From Lewinella sp. W8 (GTDB lineage Bacteria; Bacteroidota; Bacteroidia; Chitinophagales; Saprospiraceae), in the NCBI RefSeq assembly GCF_004375085.3, contig NZ_SNAQ03000016.1, positions 62,001 through 126,000 on the forward strand: a stretch of 64,000 nucleotides of DNA, read 5' to 3'. Below, one piece after another: positions 16,855 through 26,539 of this stretch. A program made the position numbers and the translations under genes. The first letter of the stretch is position 1, and the number at the start of each line of letters is the position of its first letter. Below the pieces are notes generated by a model. It was not told the origin of the DNA. It searched no databases and saw only the letters and a list, made by a program, of their open reading frames with translations.

Positions 16855-19071
16855 CTACTCTTTGTCGTCGTCTTCGTTACCGCTAAGCTGCTCGCGGAGC
16901 TGCTCGAAGGCAGACAGATCACCCAGCGTAGAGCGTTCGATGCTCGCGGAGGTTTTCTGGATGGCCTTGCGGGTAGTTTCACGCTCTTCACGACGCTCGC
17001 GCTGTACCTGATCTTTGGCTTCGCGGCGGATGTCGTTAACGTAGCGGCTGTGGCTGACCGTGAGACGCTTGGCGTCGCGATCAAACTCGATCACCTTCAC
17101 CGTCAGCGTTTCGTCTACCTCAGCGATCGTACCGTCTTCCTTACGCATCAACTTGATGGGAGCGTAAGCTTCCAGTCCGTAGGGCATCTGTACGATGGCG
17201 CCACGGTCGTCTTTGCGGAGTACGGTTGCTTCGTGGTAGCTGCCCTCGGGGAATACCGTTTCGAAGGTATCCCAGGGGTTCTCTTCCAGTTGCTTGTGGC
17301 CGAGTGACATCTTGCGGTTCTCCTCGTCTACGTCGAGTACCACCACGTCGATGTTGGCACCAACTTTGGTAAACTCAGAGGGGTGCCCGAAGCGCTTGGT
17401 CCAGGAAAGGTCGCTGATGTGAATCATGCCACCGATTCCTTCGTCCAGCTCAACGAATACGCCGTAGGGAGTAAGGTTCTTGACCTTTCCGGTGTGACGG
17501 CTCTCCAGCGGGAAGAGGGATTCGATCTTGCTCCAGGGGTCAGCTTGCAGCTGCTTGATGGAGAGCGACATCTTGCGGTCCTCGCGGTCGATGGTAACCA
17601 CTTTGGCCTTCTTGGTCTCGCCGACCTGGAAGTACTCACGGGCGTTGATGGGCTGGTTGCTCCAGCTTACTTCGCTTACGTGTACCAGACCTTCAACACC
17701 GGGCTGGATTTCGAGGAAGGCACCGTAGTCTTCAATGTTGACCACTTTACCCTCGATCTCGCTGCCTTCGGTGATGCCTTCGTCCAGCACCTCCCATGGG
17801 TGGGGCTGAAGCTGCTTAAGGCCAAGGCTGATCCGCTTCTTGTTCTCGTCGAAGTCAAGTACGGCAACGTTAACCTTCTGGTTAAGCTCGAGCACGTCGG
17901 AGGGGTGGTTGATCCGTCCCCAGCTGATGTCGGTAATGTAAAGCAGACCGTCTACGCCACCAAGGTCGAGGAACGCACCGAAATCGGTGATGTTCTTGAC
18001 GATACCTTCCAGTACCTGACCCCGCTCGAGGCTGGCGATGATGGCTTCCCGCTGCTCGGCCAGGTCGCTCTCGATGAGCGCTTTGTGCGAAACAACGGCG
18101 TTCTTGATCGTCTCGTTGATCTTGACGACCTTGAATTCCATGGTCTTACCCACGTAGGCATCGTAGTCCACGATGGGCTTGATGTCGATCTGTGAACCGG
18201 GAAGGAAGGTTTCCAGTCCGCCACAGTCGGCGATCAGACCACCCTTGGTCTTGCTGATTACCTTACCGGTGATCACGGTACCGTTGGCGTAAGAATCGCG
18301 GATACGATCCCAGGCGCGGAGGAGCTTGGCCTTGCGGCGGCTCAGTACGAGCTGACCTTTTTCGTCTTCCTGCTGCTCAACGTACACTTCAACGGTGTCG
18401 CCAACTTCCAGCTCCTGGTCGCGGAATTCTGAAAGGGGCAGCAGACCGTCGCTCTTGTAGTTCAGGTCGAGGATTACGTCGCCGTCCACGATGCTGGACA
18501 CCTTGGCGGACATGATCTCAGCTTCCTGAATGTTGGTCATGGAGTCAGCGTACTGCTTCTCCAGGGCCGCACGTTCTTCGGCGGAGTAACGGCTGTCGGA
18601 CTTTGCCGTCATGTCCCAGTTGAAGTCGTCATGGGCAGAACCGGTAGCACCGCTGGTGTCTTCTTCTTCGATTTCAACACCTTCTTCCTTGACTTCTTCG
18701 GTCAGAGCAACTTCTACTTTGGAGGCATCCTTACGGATTACTTTCGCGGTAGATTTTACTTCTTCTTCCTCCTCCTCTTCGTCGCTGTCGTCTTCGTCAG
18801 CGTCGTCACTGGAGTCGGTAACGGCCTCGGTAACTTCTTCCACTACTTCAGCAGCGGCTTCGGTTACCTCCTCAACGACCTCTTCCACCTTTTCGGCGGC
18901 AGCTTCGGCGGCTTCGGTTACGGCACCGACTACCTCACCTGCTTTTTCGGCAGCGGCTTCGAGTACGGTTTCCTCATTGTCAGTTTCGGGAGTCTCTGGC
19001 GTAGCGTCGGTCGCCGGAGTTTCTTCGGATTGACCTTCGATGGTCTTATCCTTGTCATCATCCTGCATCAT
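16855..19071 (-). CDS. rpsA: 30S ribosomal protein S1 with long acidic N-terminal extension
   Basis: A 738-residue S1 protein. Six S1 OB-fold domains can be followed from about residue 180: AKVSSIVDGDVILDLNYKSDG; TGKVISKTKGGLIADCGG; GIVKNITDFGAFLDLGGVDG; GKVVNIEDYGAFLEIQPG; GKVKNLTPYGVFVELDEG; ATVLRKDDRGAIVQMPYG, each closing with the usual MSL/ISLG-K-QL strand. S1 binds mRNA on the 30S platform and helps initiation. The first 150 residues or so are an Ala/Glu/Asp repeat (EVVEEVTEA units and an E-run) that is much longer than normal and likely disordered. Start is ATG ATG at 19066-19071. A possible promoter lies at 19161-19192. Confidence 0.95.
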   Translation of the reverse strand: MMQDDDKDKTIEGQSEETPATDATPETPETDNEETVLEAAAEKAGEVVGAVTEAAEAAAEKVEEVVEEVTEAAAEVVEEVTEAVTDSSDDADEDDSDEEEEEEEVKSTAKVIRKDASKVEVALTEEVKEEGVEIEEEDTSGATGSAHDDFNWDMTAKSDSRYSAEERAALEKQYADSMTNIQEAEIMSAKVSSIVDGDVILDLNYKSDGLLPLSEFRDQELEVGDTVEVYVEQQEDEKGQLVLSRRKAKLLRAWDRIRDSYANGTVITGKVISKTKGGLIADCGGLETFLPGSQIDIKPIVDYDAYVGKTMEFKVVKINETIKNAVVSHKALIESDLAEQREAIIASLERGQVLEGIVKNITDFGAFLDLGGVDGLLYITDISWGRINHPSDVLELNQKVNVAVLDFDENKKRISLGLKQLQPHPWEVLDEGITEGSEIEGKVVNIEDYGAFLEIQPGVEGLVHVSEVSWSNQPINAREYFQVGETKKAKVVTIDREDRKMSLSIKQLQADPWSKIESLFPLESRHTGKVKNLTPYGVFVELDEGIGGMIHISDLSWTKRFGHPSEFTKVGANIDVVVLDVDEENRKMSLGHKQLEENPWDTFETVFPEGSYHEATVLRKDDRGAIVQMPYGLEAYAPIKLMRKEDGTIAEVDETLTVKVIEFDRDAKRLTVSHSRYVNDIRREAKDQVQRERREERETTRKAIQKTSASIERSTLGDLSAFEQLREQLSGNEDDDKE

Positions 19072-19160
19072 AGGGATGATAAATTTTAAAAGGTTAATTA
19101 ACCAAGCTGCTTCGGGGGCAGCCTTTCCCCACTTTCGCCGACGGTGCGGCTAAAGCCGCG

Positions 19161-19192
19161 CAAAGGTACGGCTTTTTTTATTCTTGTGCAGA
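19161..19192 (-). promoter_or_regulatory. Possible promoter of rpsA
   Basis: TACCTTTG (19161-19168, minus) matches the -7 consensus TAnnTTTG and TCTG (19189-19192) stands at the -33 position with a 20-base spacer. The leader to the ATG would be about 85 bases. Confidence 0.45.
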
Positions 19193-19204
19193 GAAATTTT
19201 TAGA

Positions 19205-19238
19205 AAAGAAAAACCCGATACGGGCGTCCGTATCGGGT
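19205..19238 (-). terminator. Intrinsic terminator of tRNA-Cys
   Basis: A perfect 11-bp stem (ACCCGATACGG / CCGTATCGGGT, 4-base loop) is followed by TTTTTC on the minus strand, 9 bases after the tRNA 3' end. Confidence 0.85.
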
Positions 19239-19246
19239 CTTCAGTG

Positions 19247-19317
19247 AGGTTGGGAGCGGATTCGAACCGCCGTAGCAGGTTTTGCAGACCTGAGCCTAGC
19301 CACTCGGCCACCCAACC
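19247..19317 (-). tRNA. tRNA-Cys (GCA)
   Basis: Acceptor stem GGTTGGG/CCCAACC with discriminator T (U in RNA), as expected for cysteine tRNAs; anticodon stem AGGT/ACCT around CTGCAAA (anticodon GCA); T-arm GGTTCGAATCC. CCA is not encoded. Confidence 0.95.
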
Positions 19318-19327
19318 AGCGGGTGCG

Positions 19328-19359
19328 CAAAAGTAGGACGGAGTTTTGCGATACGCAAC
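19328..19359 (-). promoter_or_regulatory. Possible promoter of tRNA-Cys
   Basis: TACTTTTG (19328-19335, minus) fits TAnnTTTG and GTTG (19356-19359) lies at -33 with a 20-base spacer; the box ends 10 bases before the tRNA 5' end. Confidence 0.45.
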
Positions 19360-19426
19360 ACTTTGCCCCGTTTTTTATTGACGCACGCAGTTAACGTTTA
19401 GTCATACCCAAAGGTTGCGTGCCTGC

Positions 19427-21205
19427 TTACCGGATTAAATTTATCGTTCCGCCGGTCTCCCGTTCCCGACCGTCGCTCAGTACATAACGCAAAACGAACA
19501 GGTAGGTGCCGGAAGAAGCAAGCTGGCCGTTGTGTTCGCCGTTCCACCCCTCCGCGGGGTTCTGGGTGAAGAAGACCAGCCCTCCCCACCGATCGTAAAT
19601 GAGCAGTTCGTAACCGGCCGTTTCGGGCGGGGAGGAGAACTGTGGCAGAAATACCGTGTTCTCGGCCCGCTGGGCGTTGGGGCTAAAGGCGTTGGGGAGG
19701 TAGACCGAGGGATCCGGGCTGACGCAAACCACGTTGGATAAGAAGCTGACCGTAGGCACCGGACCCGTTCCCGTTGGCTGGTAATTGATCCGCAGCTGGT
19801 AACAAAGTTGATTCCCGCCAGACAGAAAATCATCGCTGTAATCACTGGCCGTGAGGCCGGTGATGAGGGGAATGAACATGGCACCTGCGCCCGCGCCCGG
19901 ATCACCTTCCGCCCGGAATAGGTCATACGTCACCGTTCCGTCCAGTTCATTGGGTAGCGGGCTCCACGTCAGTAAATTCTGGCCCGGAAATACTTCCCGG
20001 CCCCGCAAAAAGACGAGCCGAACGGGATTGGTGATTTCCTCCCGGCCACAATTGTCCAGGATCCGCAGCCGAAAGGTTGCTTCGTCGGAATAGGCCGGAG
20101 CCGGGTCCACGGTCACCCGTCCGCCGGTCCCGAAGAGGGAACCGGTCAGGAGGAGCGCCGAGGTTTGCCCGTTGGGTTCCGTAATCAGCAGTTCCGCCTC
20201 CGCATTGGTGGGTTGCACCTGATCGTCCTGAAAGTATAGCGTAAGGCCACCCGTGGGTTGCGCTTCAATGCCGTACAGCTCAAAGGGGCGGGCGGGCTGA
20301 TCGATGGCAACCGTCGTGCAGGCCTCGACCGTCCGGGCCCTTTCTCCACCCACGGCCTGATTGGCCGTGAGGTAGAAGCAAAGATTTTCCCCGTCGTTGG
20401 CACTCTGGTAGTCTACGGTGGTGGCGTTGGGCGGGAAGGTGCCCGCAGCACTAAAGGGCCCTCCATTGACCGATACAAAAAGCTCCAGGGCCGAGGCCGG
20501 ATCGTACTGCGCCAGGGACGCCTGATCGACGGTAAGGGTAACCGTACTCTCACAGCCCGTGCCCCCCATGGCACTCAGACCGACCGGGCTGACGATCTCC
20601 CCCTGGGGACTGTCGTTGCCGCAGGGGTCAAGGGCCACGAGCCGGAAGGTCCGCTCCTCGGCCGGGGGATCGCCCGGATTGATCGGAATCAGAAAATTGG
20701 TCGCGTTAAAGACGGTATCAATGGGCGTAACGGAAGAAGGCGTCACCTCGAATATGATGTAGGCATTCACTTCCGGAGAAGGGGAGGCGTCCCAGTCCAT
20801 GAGAATTCCTCCCGCCTCCACGCTCAGGAAATTGATGCTGGGGGGTAGGGGAATGCGGTTGTTCAGGGTATCACTGTTCTCCACGGTGACGCCCGGACAA
20901 TCGTAGCGGTAGCGGAGATAATAATACCGTAGCAGGCCTCCGGGGTTGGCGTCGCGGTAGTTCACCGCGTTGGGGTCGGTCAGGGTCGCCAACAACGTAA
21001 AGGGGCCGTTGGGGGTGTCCGCGCGGAAGATTTCAATGGCCTCAAAGGCTCCGCAGTTGCTCGTAGTATTGTTCCAGTTCAGCACGTCGTCTCCGGCGTC
21101 TGCCTGGGTGCAGAGAAAGTCCGGAGCGGGTATCTGGGCACTCAGGGGGATACTCGTTCCGAGGAGGCCAAATAATGCGATCAGGCTGATGAATAGCTTT
21201 TGCAC
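19427..21205 (-). CDS. Secreted protein with T9SS type B (gliding-motility-associated) C-terminal domain
   Basis: A 592-residue exported protein. Signal peptide MQKLFISLIALFGLLGTSIPLSAQ; a middle of several fibronectin/Ig-like beta modules (ANPGGLLRYYYLRYRYDC, EERTFRLVALDPCGN, ATFRLRILDNCG); and a C-terminal 90 residues with the CHU_C / type B sorting signature (YLPNAFSPNAQRAENTVF, YELLIYDRWGGLVFFT, GWNGEHNGQLASSGTYLFVL). T9SS cargo of this class is delivered to the cell surface or secreted, and type B cargo includes SprB-like adhesins. The start is a GTG at 21203-21205. Ligand and role are unknown; it lacks catalytic motifs. Confidence 0.9.
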   Translation of the reverse strand: MQKLFISLIALFGLLGTSIPLSAQIPAPDFLCTQADAGDDVLNWNNTTSNCGAFEAIEIFRADTPNGPFTLLATLTDPNAVNYRDANPGGLLRYYYLRYRYDCPGVTVENSDTLNNRIPLPPSINFLSVEAGGILMDWDASPSPEVNAYIIFEVTPSSVTPIDTVFNATNFLIPINPGDPPAEERTFRLVALDPCGNDSPQGEIVSPVGLSAMGGTGCESTVTLTVDQASLAQYDPASALELFVSVNGGPFSAAGTFPPNATTVDYQSANDGENLCFYLTANQAVGGERARTVEACTTVAIDQPARPFELYGIEAQPTGGLTLYFQDDQVQPTNAEAELLITEPNGQTSALLLTGSLFGTGGRVTVDPAPAYSDEATFRLRILDNCGREEITNPVRLVFLRGREVFPGQNLLTWSPLPNELDGTVTYDLFRAEGDPGAGAGAMFIPLITGLTASDYSDDFLSGGNQLCYQLRINYQPTGTGPVPTVSFLSNVVCVSPDPSVYLPNAFSPNAQRAENTVFLPQFSSPPETAGYELLIYDRWGGLVFFTQNPAEGWNGEHNGQLASSGTYLFVLRYVLSDGRERETGGTINLIR

Positions 21206-21354
21206 CGGTAAACGTTTCGGAGATTATGCACTGGGATGACGCTAACGTAGGGCCGGACCGGGGAGGGTCTTCGGGGAACCCCGACCATACGTTACTTTAA
21301 GGTGGAACACCTATAACGGCCAACCGTTGTGCCTCCGTACGTTAATCCGCTACA

Positions 21355-23892
21355 TTATTGCTCCTCTTCGGCGTCGGCGGTCGCTTCCAGGTCTTCCAGC
21401 AACTGAATGGGCTCCGAGAACATTTGTTCAAGCGTTTCCTGCACCCGCTGTTTCCGGTAAGCACTGCGCCGGAAATCATCCTTAACCGCCCGCTTGTTGC
21501 TGTCGGTGACGAAAGTTTCCAGGGGGCCCGTGATCGTGTAGTAGACGTTGAAAAAGCCATTCCGGCGGGCGCGCAAAATTTCCAGGTCGCCGTCGTGCCG
21601 TCCGATCTTATTGGCGACTACCTGCCCGGCGTTGACCTTCACGTAGTAATCCAGGTAGTTGTTGAAGGTGTGACTTCCACTGATCTCCAGGTTGATGGCA
21701 CTGGACTGGATGAACATGGCCGGAATGTAAATGGTCTGGTCCACGATTTCAAAGAAGTTTTCGAGTCGCGTAAACCGAACCCGTTCCAGGTCGCCAGCCT
21801 TGAGGGCGAAGGCAAATTGCTCCAGCATCTCAAAGTCCTTCAGCTCGCCTTCTTCGATGCCGATACCCGCCAGCACCTTCAGTTTGTCGTAGTCCAGGGC
21901 ACCGGTTTCGTCGAAGTAGGCTTCAATGTAGAGCCTTGCGTCCATGTCTCCTTCCAGGTTGTCGGCAGTGATCACCTCCTGCCCGAAGTTTTCGGATTGC
22001 CGGAAGAATTTCTCCACGTCAATACCCGTGGCCCGAATGCGGCCCTCCACCCACTGTACTTCCTGGAAGTAGACCTCTCCGTCCAATTTCAGTTCTCCGT
22101 CCATGGCCTGGGTGATGCCCCGGACGTCGAGCTGCCGGGGAGTGAAGATCAGCTGACCGATGAAGTCTTCACCCTCAATCTCGGCGTAGTTCCAGGCGTC
22201 TACTTCCGCCTCAAACCGCCCCCGTAGCAGGTCCGTAATGGTGGCACGGCGCTCCATGCTTTTGGCCAGGAGACTGTCCGTCGTGCCGGAAGCCTCGGCT
22301 TCTTCCCGCTCCGTGTCGGTGGGGCCGGCCAGGGCCAGCAATTCGTCAATGTCGACGGACGAACCGGTGAGGGTGGCCTCAAATTCCAGTTCCGCGTCCT
22401 GGGAGTTCAGGGAATCCGCAAAGAGGACCGGAATCAGGTTTTTCGCCTGTCCGGTAATGGCAATTTCGGTACCCGGGGCCTCGAAGAGAAAGTTGTCCAG
22501 CACCATTTCGTTATCCTTCAATTCCAGACTTCCTCCGGGGAAGTAGAGGTCTCTTTCGTTGATGGTCAATTCCCCGTCGTCGAAAGAGAGCTTTCCGCCG
22601 GCGGAGACGGATCCCATGCGCCGGGGGCGCAGCATGTCCTCGTAGCGCCCTTCGATGCGCAGGTTTTCAATCCGCACGAAGCCGTCACTATCCGTGATGC
22701 TTTCCCGATCCATGAAGGCAGTGATGGCCGTCAGGGGGATACTGCCGTCGGCGGTAAAGCGCACCCTGGGGTCTTCCAGATCTTCCACGTAGAGGGACAG
22801 GGTAAAGGGCTGTCGTTTAAACACCCCGGTGAGTTCTTCAATGGCGAAGGTCTGGAGCTGCCGCCCTTCGGCGTAGGAAAAGCTGGCCCGGAGGTTGAGG
22901 TCTTTGGCGCCAAGGTTCATCCGCGGACTGCCCAGCCTGCCGTCCGTGAAGTTCAGGGTTCCGTTCATGCGGGGGTAGCGGGTGTTGGTCCAGGCACCCG
23001 TAATGGTTCCGGCCAGGCTGAGTTGTCCGCGGGTTTCCAGTTCCTCGAAATTGCCGGCGTAGGCCGGCGGAATCAGGGCGAGTACGTCATCAAGATTTCC
23101 GGACTCACTTTCCACCCGTAGGTCCATATCCAGGCCGTCCTCGGTGGGGGAGAGCGTTCCGACGACGGAAAAGGCCAGGTCACCGGCCTCGCACTTCAGG
23201 GGGGCAAAAACGTAGCTGCCGTCCACGTTGTTGACCTTGGTGTCGGCTTCCAGGCTTAGTCGCTGTTGGTCTAGGTACCGCTGTCCGTCCTGATCGATGT
23301 ATTTGACGTCCAGCGTCGCTTCGGTGGTGAGAAGGTACAGGTCCGATCCGAAGTCGCCGTTGAAGGTTGCTTCCTCCACGGTAAAGAAGGCGTCGGTATT
23401 GAGCTGGTCGTCCTGATAAACCACGTCGACGTTGTACAGCTGCGCTCCGGCGATGGCAAATTCCGTCCCCGCATCGGTTTCTTCTTCGGCCCGGGCGGCA
23501 TCCCCCACGCTGGTGTAGCCCATGATCTGATAGTTGCCGTTGCCGTCGACGTCGACAAAAAGCTGCAGACTGCCTTCTTCGATGACGACTTCCTCGACCC
23601 TGATTTTGCCGAAAAGGCTGCCGAGATCCAGCAGGCAGCGAACGTGGGCGGCCTGCAGCAATTCGCTGCCGTCGCTTCCCTCCACCTCAACGCCCTCCAG
23701 GTCTACCGACAGGTTCGGAAAGGAGCCCAGCAATCCGATGTCGTAGCGGTCGATCTGGATTTCGGTGGGGAATCGCTTATTGAGCGAATTCACCACGCCC
23801 CGGGCGATGGACCCGCCGAGAAACTGAACGACCAGTAAGGGAAGAACGACCAGGAGGAGCAGGACAATTCCCGCGATTTTGGCGTAGCGCAT
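21355..23892 (-). CDS. AsmA-like C-terminal region protein
   Basis: An 845-residue protein with a single N-terminal membrane helix (IAGIVLLLLVVLPLLVVQFLGG) and a long beta-rich body. The start of the body (RFPTEIQIDRYDIGLLGSFPNLSVDLEGVEVEG) and the C-terminal LEISGSHTFNNYLDYYVKVNAGQVVANKIG match the AsmA family, envelope-spanning proteins of the bridge-like lipid-transfer type thought to move phospholipids between membranes. Bacteroidota homologues are of this size. It stands alone with no obvious operon partner. Confidence in the family is good; a lipid-transfer role is inferred from family work. Confidence 0.85.
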   Translation of the reverse strand: MRYAKIAGIVLLLLVVLPLLVVQFLGGSIARGVVNSLNKRFPTEIQIDRYDIGLLGSFPNLSVDLEGVEVEGSDGSELLQAAHVRCLLDLGSLFGKIRVEEVVIEEGSLQLFVDVDGNGNYQIMGYTSVGDAARAEEETDAGTEFAIAGAQLYNVDVVYQDDQLNTDAFFTVEEATFNGDFGSDLYLLTTEATLDVKYIDQDGQRYLDQQRLSLEADTKVNNVDGSYVFAPLKCEAGDLAFSVVGTLSPTEDGLDMDLRVESESGNLDDVLALIPPAYAGNFEELETRGQLSLAGTITGAWTNTRYPRMNGTLNFTDGRLGSPRMNLGAKDLNLRASFSYAEGRQLQTFAIEELTGVFKRQPFTLSLYVEDLEDPRVRFTADGSIPLTAITAFMDRESITDSDGFVRIENLRIEGRYEDMLRPRRMGSVSAGGKLSFDDGELTINERDLYFPGGSLELKDNEMVLDNFLFEAPGTEIAITGQAKNLIPVLFADSLNSQDAELEFEATLTGSSVDIDELLALAGPTDTEREEAEASGTTDSLLAKSMERRATITDLLRGRFEAEVDAWNYAEIEGEDFIGQLIFTPRQLDVRGITQAMDGELKLDGEVYFQEVQWVEGRIRATGIDVEKFFRQSENFGQEVITADNLEGDMDARLYIEAYFDETGALDYDKLKVLAGIGIEEGELKDFEMLEQFAFALKAGDLERVRFTRLENFFEIVDQTIYIPAMFIQSSAINLEISGSHTFNNYLDYYVKVNAGQVVANKIGRHDGDLEILRARRNGFFNVYYTITGPLETFVTDSNKRAVKDDFRRSAYRKQRVQETLEQMFSEPIQLLEDLEATADAEEEQ

Positions 23893-24098
23893 AGCAAAAG
23901 GAGTTCGAGGGGATGGGTAAAATACGATAATACCCCTGTCCGTATTACCCGATCAATCCGGGATTTACGGAAAGGATATGCGTCGTTTTCCTTGGAACGC
24001 TCCGTTGGGGAGGATGTGCACTCGAACCGATCCTTTTATTTTCTGTGGCCCCGGCGGGCGGGTGCCGACGGGAGCCCAAAGGGGCCGTGATCAGCCGG

Positions 24099-25004
24099 CT
24101 AGAGGGCAAAATCGGGGACCAGGCTCATTAATTTTCTCAGCTTCTCGCGCCGGGGTTCCGTCAGGGGAACAAGGGGAACCCGAAGGTAGTTACCGCAAAG
24201 GCCCAGCATGGACATGGCCGCCTTGATGCCCACGGGATTGCCCTCCACGTACAGGAGGGGGTGGATGTCCAGCAAATCGAAGTTGAGCTGGCGGGCGCGC
24301 ACAAAGTCGCTGCGGAGCGCAGCGTTGATCATTTCGCTAAAGTGCCGCGGCATCGCGTTGGCGATTACGCTGATACCTCCATGGGCGCCCATGGCGATCA
24401 TGGCGGCCGTCAGGGGGTCTTCCCCCGACAGTACCCCGAAGCGTTCCGGACGGTGCTTGAGGATTTCTACCGCCTGCGGGAGGCGGCCACTGGCTTCCTT
24501 AACGGCGACAAAATTTTCGGAGGCCTCCGCCAGGCGGAGGATGGTTTCGGGCAGGACATTGCTGCTGGTGCGGCCGGGAACATTGTAAATGATCACCGGC
24601 AGCGGACTGGCGTCCGCCACCCGCATGAAGTGCTGGTATATGCCTTCCTGCGGGGGCTTGCTGTAGGCCGGACTGCTGGACATGATGCCCGCCACCCCGT
24701 CGAAATTGTAATTTTTGATGCCCCGGATGAGCTTATCCGTGTAGTTCCCCCCGAAGAACCCCGCCACTACCGGCACGCGTTCGTCTACTTTCCGGATGGT
24801 GAAATCCAGGATCGTGCGGCACTCCTCGGCGCTGAGGGTAATGGCTTCGCCGGTGGTGCCCAGGCAAACCACGTAGTCTACCCCTCCCTCAATGACGTAG
24901 TCAATGATGTTACCCAGGGCGGGATAATCCACGGTGAAGTCGGCCTTAAAGGGCGTGATCAGTGCCACGCCGGTACCGCTGAATCTAGGAAGTTGCTGGT
25001 GCAT
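24099..25004 (-). CDS. dapA: 4-hydroxy-tetrahydrodipicolinate synthase
   Basis: A 301-residue class I aldolase that condenses pyruvate with aspartate semialdehyde in lysine and diaminopimelate synthesis. Key residues can be placed: Schiff-base lysine K169 in FVAVKEASG, T50/T51 in CLGTTGEA, Y140 and R145 in IIYNVPGRTSSNV. Length and the N-terminal FSGTGVALITPFK are typical. The gene overlaps the preceding DUF6913 gene by 20 bp, the third gene of an accA-DUF6913-dapA unit, so the lysine/peptidoglycan step is co-expressed with fatty-acid initiation. Confidence 0.96.
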   Translation of the reverse strand: MHQQLPRFSGTGVALITPFKADFTVDYPALGNIIDYVIEGGVDYVVCLGTTGEAITLSAEECRTILDFTIRKVDERVPVVAGFFGGNYTDKLIRGIKNYNFDGVAGIMSSSPAYSKPPQEGIYQHFMRVADASPLPVIIYNVPGRTSSNVLPETILRLAEASENFVAVKEASGRLPQAVEILKHRPERFGVLSGEDPLTAAMIAMGAHGGISVIANAMPRHFSEMINAALRSDFVRARQLNFDLLDIHPLLYVEGNPVGIKAAMSMLGLCGNYLRVPLVPLTEPRREKLRKLMSLVPDFAL

Positions 25005-25542
25005 TCGTAAAACTGAAAATGCGTTCGATGGCCATCAGTTGGTCCCGCGGACGTTCCTGTTCACTGGCATCGAATTGTAAATGGTATGGATTGGGGTAGG
25101 GGCCGTTGGCGATCGGGCCGACTTTAAGGCCGGCGGGCTTGATCGCCGCCAGGTAGTCTAACACGGGATGGGAAGACGGGCCGAGGCGGATCAGGATATC
25201 CACGGACTGATCCAGGAAAGCCTTTACGGAATCCCCCTGGGGAATTCCGTACCAGTTCAGGTCCTTAACGCTGAGGGCATTGAAGTCAAAACTGGCTCCA
25301 CCAACGTCCTGCTGGAAAAAGCCAAGGACTTCAATTTTCCGCTTCGGGCTTTTGGTCCGGTCGCGCCATTTGTCGACGTCCTTGCGGAACTCCGAGGTAT
25401 CCGACGGAAATACAATGGCGATACGGTGGGCCCGCTCCGGGTGGGGCGGTTGCCCGGCGGAAGACGGCTGTTTACTCTCACCGGCGTCCCGGTTGAATCG
25501 GCGGAGGAAGAGTTTGTCCTTTATGTCGTTCAGAAAAGACAT
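24985..25542 (-). CDS. DUF6913 family protein
   Basis: A 185-residue protein of the Bacteroidota DUF6913 family, without signal peptide. It opens with a basic amphipathic helix (MSFLNDIKDKLFLRRFNRD) and contains VLGFFQQDV, LNWYGIPQGDSVKAFLD and a DILIRLGPSSHPVLDYLA block. No function is known. Its gene lies 5 bp after accA and overlaps dapA by 20 bp, so translation is probably coupled; the arrangement suggests a link to envelope precursor supply, but that is only inference. Confidence 0.85.
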   Translation of the reverse strand: MSFLNDIKDKLFLRRFNRDAGESKQPSSAGQPPHPERAHRIAIVFPSDTSEFRKDVDKWRDRTKSPKRKIEVLGFFQQDVGGASFDFNALSVKDLNWYGIPQGDSVKAFLDQSVDILIRLGPSSHPVLDYLAAIKPAGLKVGPIANGPYPNPYHLQFDASEQERPRDQLMAIERIFSFTNAPATS

Positions 25543-25547
25543 GGCGC

Positions 25548-26504
25548 CTAGTCCGCGTTGGCTACCTGCCCGATGGAGGCATATTTAGCAATGCGGTTTT
25601 CGATTACCTTGTCGATGTCCTGGTCCTGAAGGCTGGCAATGGCCTTTTTCAGTTGCCGCTTGAGCGTCTTGGCCATGTCTTCGGGATTGGCGTGCGCTCC
25701 TCCCTGCGGTTCTTTGACGATTTCGTCAATAATGCCAAACTCGGCCATGTCGTCGGCGGTGAGTTTCAGCGCGTCGGCGGCCTGCTCTTTATAATCCCAG
25801 CTACGCCACAAAATACTACTACAGCTTTCCGGAGAGATCACGGAATACCAGGTGTTTTCCAGCATCATGACGTGGTCGCCCAGGCCAATGCCGATGGCTC
25901 CGCCACTCGCACCTTCTCCGATGACCGCACAGATGATGGGCACCCGCAGCTGCGCCATCTCGAAGAGGTTACGGGCGATGGCCTCGGCCTGCCCCCGTTC
26001 CTCCGCCTCAATGCCGGGGTAGGCCCCCGGCGTGTCGATCAGGCAAACGACCGGAAATCCGAAGCGCTCGGCCAGTTTCATCAGCCGCAGCGCCTTACGG
26101 TAACCTTCGGGGTTCGCCATGCCGAAATTGCGGTACTGCCGCATTTTGGTGTTGACGCCCTTCTGATGACCGAGAATGACGACGGTCTGGCCGTCCATGT
26201 TGCCAATGCCGCCGACGATGGCCTTGTCGTCACCGTAGTAGCGGTCTCCGTGCAATTCGACAAACTTACGGCACATCTGCTCAATGTAGAACAGTGTATA
26301 CGGACGCTCGGGATGACGGGAGAGCTGTACTTTCTGCCACCCCGTGAGGTTGTTGTAGATGTCCCGTCGTGTCTGTTTTATACGTGCCTCGAGGTCCTGG
26401 ATGGTATCTTTCATGTCTACCACCCCATCCTCTTCTAACTGCTGAAGCTTCTCCAGTTGCTCGTAAAGTTTTTCTAGGGGTTTCTCAAATTCGAGAAATA
26501 CCAT
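25548..26504 (-). CDS. accA: Acetyl-CoA carboxylase carboxyltransferase subunit alpha
   Basis: A 318-residue AccA, one half of the carboxyltransferase that makes malonyl-CoA for fatty acids. Conserved blocks: [15 protein letters not shown] at the N-terminus, [29 protein letters not shown] core (here [15 protein letters not shown]), [18 protein letters not shown] and the oxyanion loop [14 protein letters not shown]. The biotin carboxylase and carrier genes are 13-15 kb away at 39691-41672, and accD is not in the window. A TACCTTTG box lies 27 bp upstream. Confidence 0.96.
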   Translation of the reverse strand: MVFLEFEKPLEKLYEQLEKLQQLEEDGVVDMKDTIQDLEARIKQTRRDIYNNLTGWQKVQLSRHPERPYTLFYIEQMCRKFVELHGDRYYGDDKAIVGGIGNMDGQTVVILGHQKGVNTKMRQYRNFGMANPEGYRKALRLMKLAERFGFPVVCLIDTPGAYPGIEAEERGQAEAIARNLFEMAQLRVPIICAVIGEGASGGAIGIGLGDHVMMLENTWYSVISPESCSSILWRSWDYKEQAADALKLTADDMAEFGIIDEIVKEPQGGAHANPEDMAKTLKRQLKKAIASLQDQDIDKVIENRIAKYASIGQVANAD

Positions 26505-26531
26505 CGTGACTTTTGGTTTTGATCAGGAGTG

Positions 26532-26539
26532 CAAAGGTA
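26532..26539 (-). promoter_or_regulatory. Possible -7 box for accA
   Basis: TACCTTTG on the minus strand matches TAnnTTTG, 27 bases before the accA ATG; no good -33 element was seen at 19-21 bases. Confidence 0.35.

Noticed and set aside
17383-18195. + strand frame within rpsA
   Set aside because: Antisense of S1 repeat domains.
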